Shown: positions 15,945-24,751 of the stretch, piece by piece
Layout of the letters: each line of letters begins with the position of its first letter
Numbering within the stretch: position 1 is the stretch's first letter
Assembly: GCF_004004515.1 (NCBI RefSeq)
Contig: NZ_RXOL01000011.1
Location: 1-60,302, forward strand
Direction of reading: 5' to 3'
DNA: 60,302 bases
From: Croceicoccus ponticola
GTDB taxonomy: Bacteria; Pseudomonadota; Alphaproteobacteria; Sphingomonadales; Sphingomonadaceae
Made by a program: the position numbers and the translations under genes
The notes under the pieces: model-generated
The model's input: the letters and a program-made list of their open reading frames with translations, nothing else
The model's database searches: none
What the model was told of the DNA's origin: nothing

Positions 15945-17641
15945 GGGAAATGACTGTCGACCTGCTGGTCGCGGGCAGCGGCGCGGCGGGGCTGACCGCC
16001 GCCGTCACCGCGCGCAAAGCAGGGCTGGACGTGCTGATCGTCGAAAAAGAGCATGTGTTTGGCGGCACGACCGCGACATCGGGCGGCGTGCTGTGGGTGC
16101 CGGGCAACCACCATTCCCCCGCCATCCAGAAAGCGACAGGAGAGCGCGACGACATCGAGAACGCCCGCGCCTACCTGATCGAGGAGACGGGCAATTATAT
16201 CGAGCGTGAGCGGGTGGAGAAATACCTCGACGTCGCGCCGCGCATGGTGACCTTCCTTGAGGAGGAGACCGAAGTGAAGTTCTACGGGATGGATTATCCC
16301 GACTATCATTCGGAAAGCGCGCATTCCTCCACCGTCCGGTCCATCGGCACCGTCGATTACAAGGCGCGCCAGATGGGCGAACGACTCCCCGAACTTAAGA
16401 ACCAGCTGCCGCAGACGCTTTTCCTTGGTTTTGCCGTGGGATCGGGCGTGGAGATGATCGAATTCATGCGCGCGGGCCGTTCGGTCAAAGCGGCGGGCTT
16501 CGTATTAAAAAAGCTGGCCAAGCATTTCCTCGACGTCGCGCGCTATGGCGAAGGGCAGCAGGTTGTGCGCGGGCGGGCGTTGGTCGCGCGGCTGGCGCGC
16601 ACGCTATTCGATCTCGATACGCCACTGTGGGTGGCATCCCCGCTCAAACGTTTGATTGGCCAAGAAGGCCGGATCGTCGGCGCCGAAATCGACACGCCCG
16701 ATGGCCCGGTGCGGGTCAACGTGCGCAAGGGCGTCGTGCTCGCCTGTGGCGGCTTTCCACAGGATGCGGAGCGTCGCGCGGCAAGCTTTCCCGCCCCGGC
16801 CGGAAACCCCTACCACCGCAACCCCGCCGCGCCGGGCAATACCGGCGATGGCGCGAGGCTGGCCGAGAGCGTCGGCGGCGTGTTCAGCAACGAGGTCGCG
16901 CACCCCGCCGCGTGGATGCCCGTTTCCGTACTTCCCGACACAGACGATTTCACCGGCGTGTGGCCTCACTTGATCGACCGGCAGAAACCGGGCTTCATTT
17001 CCGTTACGGTCGAAGGCAAGCGGTTCTGCGACGAAAGCAGTTCGTACCACGATTACGTCCCGCAACTGATCAAGGCGTGCGCGGGCAAATCCCGACCCGA
17101 AGCGTGGCTGATCGGCGATGCCGATGCGGTGAAGAAGTGGGGCATCGGCATGGCCCGCCCGTTCCCGATCCCGCACGGCCACCTGATCCGCAACGGCTAT
17201 CTCAAACGCGCGGGCACCTTACGCGAACTGGCCGCCCAATGCGGCATCGATGCAGACGGGCTGGAGGCGACCGTCACCCGTTTCAACGAAGGCGCGCGTG
17301 AGGGCAAGGACCCCGAATTCGGGCGCGGCGACCGCGTTTACGACCGGTACCAGGGCGATCCCGAACACGGTCCGAACCGCTGTCTCGGCCCGTTGGAAAA
17401 GGGGCCATTCTATGCGGTGAAGATCGAAAGCGGCATCATCGGCACCTTTGCGGGGCTAAAGACCGACGTGAACGCGCAAGTCGTGCGCGACGACGGGTCG
17501 GTGGTCGAAGGGCTGTATGCTGTGGGTAACGATCAGAAGAACGTCTTTGCCGGTGCTTATCCGGGCGCGGGCGCGACGCTGGGTCCGGCGATGACGTTTG
17601 GCTATGTCGCCGGTCGCCATGCCGCCGGATTGCCTGCGTGA
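15941..17641 (+). CDS. FAD-dependent dehydrogenase, 3-ketosteroid-delta1-dehydrogenase-like (second of two)
   Basis: A 566-residue member of the same FAD family, with VDLLVAGSGAAGLTAAVTAR at the N-terminus, EKEHVFGGTTATSGG, and C-terminal GLYAVGNDQKNVFAGAYPGAGATLGP, an ending typical of KstD-like enzymes. It would abstract hydrogens from a ketone-activated ring. The start ATG at 15941 overlaps the stop of the preceding flavoprotein (ATGA) and its own stop overlaps the GTG of the GMC gene (GTGA), so the three are a tightly coupled operon. Two paralogous dehydrogenases side by side suggest sequential or stereospecific steps. Confidence 0.87.
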   Translation: MREMTVDLLVAGSGAAGLTAAVTARKAGLDVLIVEKEHVFGGTTATSGGVLWVPGNHHSPAIQKATGERDDIENARAYLIEETGNYIERERVEKYLDVAPRMVTFLEEETEVKFYGMDYPDYHSESAHSSTVRSIGTVDYKARQMGERLPELKNQLPQTLFLGFAVGSGVEMIEFMRAGRSVKAAGFVLKKLAKHFLDVARYGEGQQVVRGRALVARLARTLFDLDTPLWVASPLKRLIGQEGRIVGAEIDTPDGPVRVNVRKGVVLACGGFPQDAERRAASFPAPAGNPYHRNPAAPGNTGDGARLAESVGGVFSNEVAHPAAWMPVSVLPDTDDFTGVWPHLIDRQKPGFISVTVEGKRFCDESSSYHDYVPQLIKACAGKSRPEAWLIGDADAVKKWGIGMARPFPIPHGHLIRNGYLKRAGTLRELAAQCGIDADGLEATVTRFNEGAREGKDPEFGRGDRVYDRYQGDPEHGPNRCLGPLEKGPFYAVKIESGIIGTFAGLKTDVNAQVVRDDGSVVEGLYAVGNDQKNVFAGAYPGAGATLGPAMTFGYVAGRHAAGLPA

Positions 17642-19248
17642 GCGCGGAGGCTTTCGACTACATCGTCCTAGGCGCGGGCTCGGCGGGATGCGCCGTGGCC
17701 GCGCGGCTGGCCGAAAACGGGCGCCATACGGTCGCGTTGATCGAGGCGGGGCCAAGGGACCACGCGTTCTGGATCAGGCCGCCGCTCGGCTATCCGATGT
17801 TGTACACCGACCCACTGGTCAACTGGATGTTCGAGACGGAGCCGGAACCGGAGCTGCAAAATCGCCGCATGTACCAGCCGCGCGGCAAGGTGCTCGGCGG
17901 GACCAGCTCGATCAACGGCATGCTCTATATTCGCGGGCAAAAGGAAGATTACGACCTGTGGCGCCAGATGGGCTGCACCGGGTGGAGTTATGACGACGTG
18001 CTGCCGTTCTTTCGCAAGGCGGAGGACCAGCAGCGCGGGGCCGATGAATGGCACGGCGCGGGCGGCCCGCTCAAAGTATCGGACCAGCCGGGCCGATCGC
18101 CTATAGCCGAGGCGATCGTCGATGCGGCAGTCGAAGCGGGCGTGCCGCGCAATCCCGATTTCAACGGCCCACAACAGGAAGGCACCGGCTTTTTCCAGAC
18201 GACGACAGGCAACAACCGGCGCTGGAACACGGCGCAGGCCTATTTGCGCACGCTGAAGCCGGGGCCGAACCTGCACGTCATAACGAATGCCCATGTCACC
18301 CGCATTGCGTTCGAACGGCGGCGGGCCAGCGGCGTTCACGTGCTGGAACACGGCAAGCCGCGCCATATCGCCGCGCGGCGGGAAATCGTCGTAAGCGGCG
18401 GCGCATTCGGCACGCCGCACATGTTGCAGCTTTCGGGCATCGGCCCGGCCAAACACGTGCGGCAGATGGGCATCGAACCAGTGCTGGACCAGCCGCACGT
18501 GGGCGCGCACCTGCTCGACCATTTCTATGCCTCGCTCATGTTCCGGTGCACCGAGGCGATCACCATCAACGAACTGGCCAACAGTCGGGTGCGTCAGGCG
18601 ATCGCGGGAGCGCAGTATGTCCTTTCCAAAAAGGGCCCGCTGGCCAACAACGGCATCTTTGCCGGGATATTCACCCGCACCGATCCGTCGCAGGATCGGC
18701 CAAACCTGCAGGTGAACACCAATATCTGGACCGTGGAAAGCCGGACCAGCGCGGGCATGAAGGCGCATCCATTTCCCGGCTTCACGATGAGCCCGGTGCT
18801 GTTGAACCCGCATAACGAAGGGACGGTCAGGCTGCGTTCGCCCGATCCGCTGGCCGATCCCGAAATCCGGCAGAACTTCCTGACCGACCGGCGCGATATC
18901 GACGCGATGATCGCAGGGATCAGGATCGTGCGCGATGTGGCCGCGCAACCGGCTCTGGCAAGATACAACGCGGGCGAACTGGACGCGACGGCGGCGGCGG
19001 TCAGTGATGCTGAGATCGAGGAAATGCTGCGCGAACGCGCCATCGCCAACCTTCACCCTGTCGGCACGTGCCGGATGGGGGGATCGGACGACGATCCGCT
19101 GGACCCCCGCCTGCGCATGCGCGGGGTCGAGGGGCTGCGGGTCGCCGATACGTCGGTCATGCCATCACTGGTGCGCGGCAATACCAATGCGCCTGCGATC
19201 ATGATCGGCGAAAAATGCGCGGCCATGATGCTGGAGGATGCAGCCTGA
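17638..19248 (+). CDS. GMC-family flavin oxidoreductase (choline/alcohol dehydrogenase-like)
   Basis: A 536-residue glucose-methanol-choline oxidoreductase: N-terminal FAD fold YIVLGAGSAGCAVAARLAE, GMC signature 1 around GKVLGGTSSINGMLYIRG, signature 2 GAFGTPHMLQLSGIG, and the catalytic His-Asn region in NLHPVGTCRMG and GNTNAPAIMIGEK. It oxidises a primary or secondary alcohol with FAD; the electron acceptor is unknown. The start is GTG at 17638 inside the GTGA overlap with the flavoprotein stop. It ends the plus-strand operon and is convergent with the acyl-CoA ligase gene. Confidence 0.92.
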   Translation: MSAEAFDYIVLGAGSAGCAVAARLAENGRHTVALIEAGPRDHAFWIRPPLGYPMLYTDPLVNWMFETEPEPELQNRRMYQPRGKVLGGTSSINGMLYIRGQKEDYDLWRQMGCTGWSYDDVLPFFRKAEDQQRGADEWHGAGGPLKVSDQPGRSPIAEAIVDAAVEAGVPRNPDFNGPQQEGTGFFQTTTGNNRRWNTAQAYLRTLKPGPNLHVITNAHVTRIAFERRRASGVHVLEHGKPRHIAARREIVVSGGAFGTPHMLQLSGIGPAKHVRQMGIEPVLDQPHVGAHLLDHFYASLMFRCTEAITINELANSRVRQAIAGAQYVLSKKGPLANNGIFAGIFTRTDPSQDRPNLQVNTNIWTVESRTSAGMKAHPFPGFTMSPVLLNPHNEGTVRLRSPDPLADPEIRQNFLTDRRDIDAMIAGIRIVRDVAAQPALARYNAGELDATAAAVSDAEIEEMLRERAIANLHPVGTCRMGGSDDDPLDPRLRMRGVEGLRVADTSVMPSLVRGNTNAPAIMIGEKCAAMMLEDAA

Positions 19249-19278
19249 GGTTTTTCGTTTCGGCGGCGGCGGGGCGGT

Positions 19279-20769
19279 TCAGGCGACCATCGCCTCCACC
19301 GCCTCGCGCATGATCTTGCCGCTCGCGCTGCGCGGGAAATCGCTGTCGTCGACAAAGCATACGCCGCGCGGTTGCTTGTAACCGGCAAGGTTCGCGCGGC
19401 ACATGGCCAGCACGGCTTCCTCGTCCAGAGTGTCGCAATTGCGGGCGATGACGGCGACAGGCACTTCGCCCCATTTCGCATCGGCGCGGCTCACGACGAT
19501 GGCGTCGATGACGCGCGGATCGGCGAGCAGGACACGCTCGATCTCGGCCGGGTAGATGTTTTCCCCGCCCGATTTGATCAGGTATTTTGCCCGGCCGACG
19601 AAGTGGAAGCCGTCGTCTTCCTGCCGGAACAGGTCGCCCATCCGGAACCAGCCATCGCGAAAACACTCGGCATTGGCGTCGGGATTGTTCCAGTATCCGC
19701 TGAACAGCGTGGGCGCGCGCAACCAAGCCTCTCCCGGCTGACCACGCGGCACATCGCGGCCATCGGCATCGCACAGGCGCAGTTCGGTCAGCATCGACAG
19801 CGCCTTGGGGTAACTGGCGGGCGCAGCGCCCGGCGGGATCAGGTTTGCCGACAGCGGCGGCATCCCCGTTTCGGTCGCGCCGAAGCTGTCCAGATAATGC
19901 GCGCCCAGCGCCCCGGTGATGGCGGCGACGGTGGCGCTGGGCACGAGATCGGGCATGCAGCCGACGACCTTGACGCCCATCACCACGGGGTCGCGCGCCT
20001 GCAATTCGGCCAGCACCGGCTCTATCGTGGCTGGAACGAGCAGCAGCCAGCCGATGCGGAACTGTTCGATCGCATCGACGATGGCGGCGGGGTCGAAACC
20101 ATTGGTTACGATCACCGTGCCGCCGCCCATCAACGTGGCGAGACTGTGTTCGGTGCCGCCCATGTGGAACATCGGCGCCCAAGCGACATAGGCGTCGTCT
20201 GCTGCCAGCCCCAGATCCATGCGCAGCACGCACGAACGCCATACTTCGGCGCGTTGCCCGATCAGTGCCGCCTTGGGCAGGCCGGTCGTGCCGCTGGTAT
20301 AGATGATGAGCAGCCCATCGTCGGCGCCGCCCGCAAGCGGCGAATCGCCTGCAACCTGCAGGTCCTCGATCCTGCATATGGACAGACCCGCGCCAGCGGT
20401 CTGCGCCGTTTCGGCATACCGTTCGCTACATACCAACAAAGCCGGGGAAACCAGCGTGATGCAGTGGCGCAGTTCGGGCACCGCAAGCCGCCAGTTTTGA
20501 CACGCGGCAATCGCCCCGATCCGGGCGCAGGCAAGCTGGATAGCAAGGTATTCCCAGCGGTTTTCGGACAGGATCGCCACCCGGTCGCTGCGTGCGATAC
20601 CGCGCGCATGCAGGCCCGCGGCGAACCGATCGACCTCATCCAAAAGCTCGGCATATGTTAGGCGCATATCGCCCTGGACCAGCGCGAGCGCGTCTGGCGC
20701 GACCTGCGCGCGCATCGCAAACAGCCGATAGACGGCGGGATCGTCGGGTTGCTGCATGCCGTCGCCCAT
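19279..20769 (-). CDS. AMP-binding acyl-CoA synthetase
   Basis: A 496-residue ANL-superfamily ligase. Motifs seen: the P-loop YTSGTTGLPKAAL, FGATETG, GDLFRQEDDGFHFVGRAKY with the hinge aspartate, SGGENIYPAEIE, and the C-terminal catalytic lysine in PRSASGKIMRE. It would activate a carboxylic acid as an acyl-AMP and then CoA thioester. The ATG at 20769 overlaps the stop of the MaoC gene (TGATG), so it is the third gene of a coupled operon with two hot-dog hydratase subunits, fitting a beta-oxidation-like branch of the catabolic cluster. Confidence 0.92.
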   Translation of the reverse strand: MGDGMQQPDDPAVYRLFAMRAQVAPDALALVQGDMRLTYAELLDEVDRFAAGLHARGIARSDRVAILSENRWEYLAIQLACARIGAIAACQNWRLAVPELRHCITLVSPALLVCSERYAETAQTAGAGLSICRIEDLQVAGDSPLAGGADDGLLIIYTSGTTGLPKAALIGQRAEVWRSCVLRMDLGLAADDAYVAWAPMFHMGGTEHSLATLMGGGTVIVTNGFDPAAIVDAIEQFRIGWLLLVPATIEPVLAELQARDPVVMGVKVVGCMPDLVPSATVAAITGALGAHYLDSFGATETGMPPLSANLIPPGAAPASYPKALSMLTELRLCDADGRDVPRGQPGEAWLRAPTLFSGYWNNPDANAECFRDGWFRMGDLFRQEDDGFHFVGRAKYLIKSGGENIYPAEIERVLLADPRVIDAIVVSRADAKWGEVPVAVIARNCDTLDEEAVLAMCRANLAGYKQPRGVCFVDDSDFPRSASGKIMREAVEAMVA

Positions 20770-21161
20770 CAATCAACCCCCGTCCCGTCTATCGGCTTTA
20801 ACCTGACTTCGGCCATGAGCACGGTGCGCTCCGCTGCTCCATCGCTTGTCACGCGTAGTTCCATCCTCGCCTTGCCATCGTCGATCTGGCCGGTCGCGAC
20901 CGCCACGTCACCCGACATGACATTGCCCAGGAACGCGGCCTCCAACGAGATCGGCGTCATCCCTGGCGCGGCGTTTTCGATCAGCGTCAGCAGATAGGCG
21001 AGGTTGGCAGGGCCGGGATTGACCGTCCGCGACCCGAAACCCAGCGCCTCGGCCTTTGCCGGGTCGAGATGGATCGGGTTGTCGTCGCGCAGGATTTCGC
21101 ACCATTCGCGCATGGCTTGCGTGTCGATGTCGCGTATCGTCATTTCGATGGGGCGGGTCAT
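20769..21161 (-). CDS. MaoC-like hot-dog hydratase, catalytic-type subunit
   Basis: A 130-residue single hot-dog protein. RDDNPIHLD carries the Asp-x4-His pair of (R)-specific enoyl-CoA hydratases and is followed by AEALGFGSRTVNPG, the usual hydratase-2 segment. Relatives add water to trans-2-enoyl-CoA. Both ends are coupled: the ATG at 21161 overlaps the upstream stop (ATGA) and its TGA overlaps the ligase ATG. It probably works as a heteromer with the upstream hot-dog protein, as ChsH2/ChsH1 do in cholesterol catabolism; that pairing is inference from order and size. Confidence 0.85.
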   Translation of the reverse strand: MTRPIEMTIRDIDTQAMREWCEILRDDNPIHLDPAKAEALGFGSRTVNPGPANLAYLLTLIENAAPGMTPISLEAAFLGNVMSGDVAVATGQIDDGKARMELRVTSDGAAERTVLMAEVRLKPIDGTGVD

Positions 21162-21616
21162 GCGGCGGCCTTTGCAACAGGGACGATAGTTGTCGTTCGC
21201 ACCGTCGCGCAAAGGCCGTCTTCATCGTCGATGGCGAACGACAGGATGAGGTGGTCCGCGGCGCCGAAACGGCGGCTGGCCTTGCGGTTCAGAGATGCGA
21301 GGGTAGCGGTCACCGCATAGTCGTGGCCCACGGTCAGGGGGCGGTCCCAATCGACACTGCAGCTGCCTAGGACCGCGCCGGCATCGAAATCGAGGCCGCA
21401 GCGTTCGAAAATGTCCCTGATGGGCACGCCAATTCCGCCCAGCGCGAGGGCCAGGGCAAACCCGGCATGGGCTTCGTCACCCCGGCGCGGTCCAGCCTTC
21501 GCCAAGCGGCGAATACGTTCGTCGGCAGCGTCATCGATGGCGTAGCGGCCTGCCGCCAACACCTGTCCCGCTACCGGAGGGGCGGCATTACGCGAGGGGT
21601 TCATTTCGGTTTCCAT
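21158..21616 (-). CDS. MaoC/FAS1-like dehydratase-domain protein, partner subunit
   Basis: A 152-residue hot-dog-fold protein resembling the FAS1-like dehydratase N-domain of MaoC hydratases: AGRYAIDDAADERIRRLAK near the start, FERCGLDFDAGAVLGSCSVDWDRPLTVG in the middle (quoted as separate motifs FERCGLDF and DWDRPLTVG), and a basic-acidic strand pair to the end. It lacks the Asp-x4-His catalytic pair seen in its downstream partner, so it is probably structural or substrate-binding. Starts: ATG 21616, or ATG 21604 with GGAAA at good spacing. First gene of the hydratase-hydratase-ligase operon, divergent from TetR. Confidence 0.75.
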   Translation of the reverse strand: METEMNPSRNAAPPVAGQVLAAGRYAIDDAADERIRRLAKAGPRRGDEAHAGFALALALGGIGVPIRDIFERCGLDFDAGAVLGSCSVDWDRPLTVGHDYAVTATLASLNRKASRRFGAADHLILSFAIDDEDGLCATVRTTTIVPVAKAAA

Positions 21617-21723
21617 TGCGCTACGCTGCCCATACAGGCGGGTTCGCTTCCCCGACCGCAGCTGTCAACAGGAAATGAGGATCACTTGATTAGTTTCATG
21701 CACGCATTAGTGTCGACCCTAAC

Positions 21724-22497
21724 ATGAAAAATGCTGCGAAGACCCATGAGCTTGCAGAAACGGCCCAGCCTGACCCCGTTCAGGAGGATGCCGTTCAGCC
21801 GCGCGTGTCATGGCGGCGGCGCAAAAGCGCGCGGCCTCAGGAGATCGTCGACGCTGCGACGCGGTTGCTGGAAGAAGAGGGTACGGCGAACCTGTCCATG
21901 GCCCATATCGCCCGTGGGGCGGGGGTCTCAGAAGCGACATTGTACAAGTATTTCGAGAGCAAGCAGGCTCTGTTGAGCGAGGTTTTTACCCAATGGGCGA
22001 AGCCGTTCGTCGCGCGGTTGAGCGAAGAACTGCCTTCGATCACGGATTTGCATTCGCAACTGACGCTTGTCGGCCTGCGTTTCCTGCGCGGCATCGAATC
22101 GACGCCCAGATTGCACCGCATTTTCTATCAGGAAATCCGATGGAACGATTATCGCGGATCGACCTTGCATCAGATCAATCACGACTTTGCGCAGACCGTA
22201 GTGGATGCCGTACAGGCCGCGGTCGAACGGGGTGAAGTTCGGCCTGATATACAGCCCGCGATGGTTCGCGATGCTCTGTTCGGCGGGCTTGAGCACATCG
22301 CCATGCGCACGATCTTTATCAACCGCCCGTTCGACGCGGCGGAAGAAGTCGCGCGCTATGTCGACATGATCCTCAATGGCATCGGTGCCGTCAGGGCCGA
22401 TGTCGGATATGCAGAAAAGGCATCGGACAATGCCGATCGGCTGGGGCAGCAGATCGACCGTTTGGAAAGCCTGATGGCCAGGCTTGAAAAGCCTTGA
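21724..22497 (+). CDS. TetR/AcrR-family transcriptional regulator
   Basis: A 257-residue regulator with a longer than usual N-terminus (about 30 polar residues) before the helix-turn-helix ANLSMAHIARGAGVSEATLY and KYFESKQALL. The C-terminal ligand domain resembles TetR_C types (FRPDIQPAMVRDALFGGLEH region). It ends in a short coiled coil (RLGQQIDRLESLMARLEK). Divergent from the hydratase-ligase operon across 107 bases, it is the likely local repressor of that operon and perhaps of the NmrA-like gene 55 bases downstream. Confidence 0.9.
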   Translation: MKNAAKTHELAETAQPDPVQEDAVQPRVSWRRRKSARPQEIVDAATRLLEEEGTANLSMAHIARGAGVSEATLYKYFESKQALLSEVFTQWAKPFVARLSEELPSITDLHSQLTLVGLRFLRGIESTPRLHRIFYQEIRWNDYRGSTLHQINHDFAQTVVDAVQAAVERGEVRPDIQPAMVRDALFGGLEHIAMRTIFINRPFDAAEEVARYVDMILNGIGAVRADVGYAEKASDNADRLGQQIDRLESLMARLEKP

Positions 22498-22552
22498 TCG
22501 AACGGGAAGCCGCAACGCTAATCAGTCTCGCTCAACACCGAAGGGGAGCCAG

Positions 22553-23464
22553 ATGAGTCCAACGATCGCCGTCATCGGCGCAACTGGCGTGCAGGGTGCA
22601 GCGCAAGTGCGCGAGCTGGTGCTGGCCGGGTTCGATCCGGTGGCGTTCAGCCGATCGGGCGGCGCGGTGGCAACGAGTGCGGGGCCAGTGCGCGGCATTG
22701 CTTGCGATCTTGGCGATGTGGCGTCGCTGAAAACAGCGTTTGCCCGCACCGACGGCGTTTTCGTGAACCTGCCCTCTACATCCTTTCAACAGGCCGAGCC
22801 CTTGATCGCGGCGGCTGGCACTATCGGGAAAGCGGCGAAAGCGGCGGGCGTGCGGCGGATCGTTTTCAACACCTCCATGCCGGTGCCTACCGACAAGCGC
22901 GGTTTCGCGGCACAGGATGCACGGCACGAAATGCGCGCTCGGTTGTGGGACAGCGATGTCGACACGACCAGCATCGAACCGGTGGTTTATCTCGACAACC
23001 TGCACCAGCGCTGGGCCTGGCCCTCTATCGTGGAGCGCGGGGTGGTCTGTTATCCACACGCGCCGGAGCTGGAGGTAAGCTGGATCTGTCACGAAGACCT
23101 CGCGCGCCTTATGATCGAGGCGTTGCGGCGCGACGACCTGCACGGACATCGCATCCCGGTGGGCGGCCCTCAAACCGTCCGACTGCCCGAATTAACCGCA
23201 GAGCTTTCGGCGGCTTGGGGTCGCAAGCTTGCATGGGAAAGCCAGCCCATCGACGAATTCTGCGATCGCATGAAGCGCGCCTTCGACGGCATCGCCACGC
23301 TGGAGGCGGAGCGGCTGATCGATGAACTGCGCCGCATTTACGAATGGTACAACACCAGCCCCGAAAAACCATTCAAAGTCGACATGACGCCGGTGCTGGA
23401 AATCCTCCCCGCGCGGATGACCCCGATCGGCGACTGGGCAAGGGCGAACCCGCTTCCTGCCTGA
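22553..23464 (+). CDS. NmrA-like NAD(P)-binding protein
   Basis: A 303-residue atypical short-chain dehydrogenase-like protein. IAVIGATGVQGAAQVREL is the Rossmann glycine-rich loop (NmrA form GATGxQG). The middle KAAGVRRIVFNTSMPVPT and the later PVGGPQTVRLPEL segments fit the NmrA/HSCARG group, whose members act as redox sensors or as quinone and isoflavone reductases. The ATG at 22553 has GGGGAG upstream. It follows the TetR gene on the same strand and is probably under the same control. Its reaction, if any, is unknown. Confidence 0.85.
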   Translation: MSPTIAVIGATGVQGAAQVRELVLAGFDPVAFSRSGGAVATSAGPVRGIACDLGDVASLKTAFARTDGVFVNLPSTSFQQAEPLIAAAGTIGKAAKAAGVRRIVFNTSMPVPTDKRGFAAQDARHEMRARLWDSDVDTTSIEPVVYLDNLHQRWAWPSIVERGVVCYPHAPELEVSWICHEDLARLMIEALRRDDLHGHRIPVGGPQTVRLPELTAELSAAWGRKLAWESQPIDEFCDRMKRAFDGIATLEAERLIDELRRIYEWYNTSPEKPFKVDMTPVLEILPARMTPIGDWARANPLPA

Positions 23465-23505
23465 CCGCGCCCGGCCAAACAGTGTCCTAGAACCCAAAAA
23501 GACGA

Positions 23506-24630
23506 CTAGAACAGCGCCAATTGTGCCCCATCGCCGCCGGCATCGGTGCTGGGTTGGGCCCCGTCCAGCTTCGACAGCGTCAGGCCCATCAGCCGGATCG
23601 GGCGCGACAGCGGCAGCGCATCTTCCAGCAGGGCATGGCCCAACCTGCCAAAATCGGCCTTGTCGGCGACAGGGCGGCTCAGCGTGGTGGCGCGGCTCAT
23701 CAGCGTGAAATCGTTGTACTTTAGCTTCATCGTCACCGTGCGCCCGACCGCACGTGCGTTTTCGATGCGTTCCCAAACGATGTCGACGATCCGGTCCATC
23801 GCCTCGCGCAAGTCCGTGGGATTGGACAGGTCCTCGTGGAAAGTGCGTTCGCCGCCAACGGACTTGCGATTGCGATGCGCCCGCACCTGCCTCAAGTCGA
23901 TCCCCCTTGAGGCGCGATAGAGATAGTCGGCAAAGCTGCCGAAATGGGCGCGCAGGAACGCGAGATCCATGCGCGCCAGATCTGCGCCCGTCGCGATGCC
24001 CAGCCGCGCCATCTTTTCGGCGCCCTTGGGGCCAACGCCGTGGAATCGTTTGATCGGCAGGCCCGCGACATAGTTCGCCCCTTCGCCGGGACGGATGACG
24101 CACAGGCCGTCGGGCTTGTTTTCGTCCGATGCCAGCTTGGCGAGGAATTTGTTGTAGCTGACCCCGGCGCTTGCCGTCAGCCCCGTGTCTTCGCGGATGC
24201 GGCGGCGGATGTCCTGCGCGATCCGCGTCGCCGAACCCAGCCCGCGCAGATCCTCAGTCACGTCGAGATAGGCTTCGTCGAGCGAAAGCGGTTCGACGAG
24301 CGGGGTATAGTCGTGAAAGATTGCACGGATCTGCTGGCTAACCTCGCGATAGACGTCGAAGCGCGCCTTGCGGAAAATCAGGTCGGGGCACAGTCGCTGC
24401 GCCGTGACCGATGGCATGGCGGAACGCACTCCATAACGCCGCGCTTCGTAACTTGCCGCTGCGACGACCCCGCGCCCGCTCGACCCGCCGACCGCAACCG
24501 GCTTGCCGCGCAATTCCGGCTCGTCACGTTGTTCCACGCTGGCGAAAAAGGCATCCATGTCGACATGGATGATCTTGCGCAGCCCCTCAGCCTCGCCATC
24601 ATCCTCGAAATCGGGCGCATCGTTCGTCAC
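23506..24630 (-). CDS. dinB: DNA polymerase IV (Y-family, DinB)
   Basis: A 374-residue translesion polymerase. HVDMDAFFASVEQRD holds the first catalytic aspartates, SYEARRYGVRSAMP the conserved palm-finger segment, and SLDEAYLDVT the Asp-Glu pair. VSYNKFLAKLASDENKPDG and the little-finger domain follow, and the chain ends in QLALF, a beta-clamp-binding motif. It copies damaged templates during stress. The start is GTG at 24630. Convergent with the NmrA-like gene, 41 bases apart. No LexA box was recognised upstream. Confidence 0.95.
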   Translation of the reverse strand: MTNDAPDFEDDGEAEGLRKIIHVDMDAFFASVEQRDEPELRGKPVAVGGSSGRGVVAAASYEARRYGVRSAMPSVTAQRLCPDLIFRKARFDVYREVSQQIRAIFHDYTPLVEPLSLDEAYLDVTEDLRGLGSATRIAQDIRRRIREDTGLTASAGVSYNKFLAKLASDENKPDGLCVIRPGEGANYVAGLPIKRFHGVGPKGAEKMARLGIATGADLARMDLAFLRAHFGSFADYLYRASRGIDLRQVRAHRNRKSVGGERTFHEDLSNPTDLREAMDRIVDIVWERIENARAVGRTVTMKLKYNDFTLMSRATTLSRPVADKADFGRLGHALLEDALPLSRPIRLMGLTLSKLDGAQPSTDAGGDGAQLALF

Positions 24631-24751
24631 CGCTCGGCTTCTATCGCAAAGGCGCAGTCAAGCGCAAAGGCTGGTCGCTCCGCATCTGCCGCCAAGCCAA
24701 ACGGCAATTTAGCCATTGTGCCCCGACACCCATCGGAGCATTGACCGGCCA

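Noticed and set aside
21617-21723. Operator palindrome between TetR (21724) and the hydratase operon
   Set aside because: Only direct ATTAG words and short imperfect symmetry were found, too weak to list as a site.
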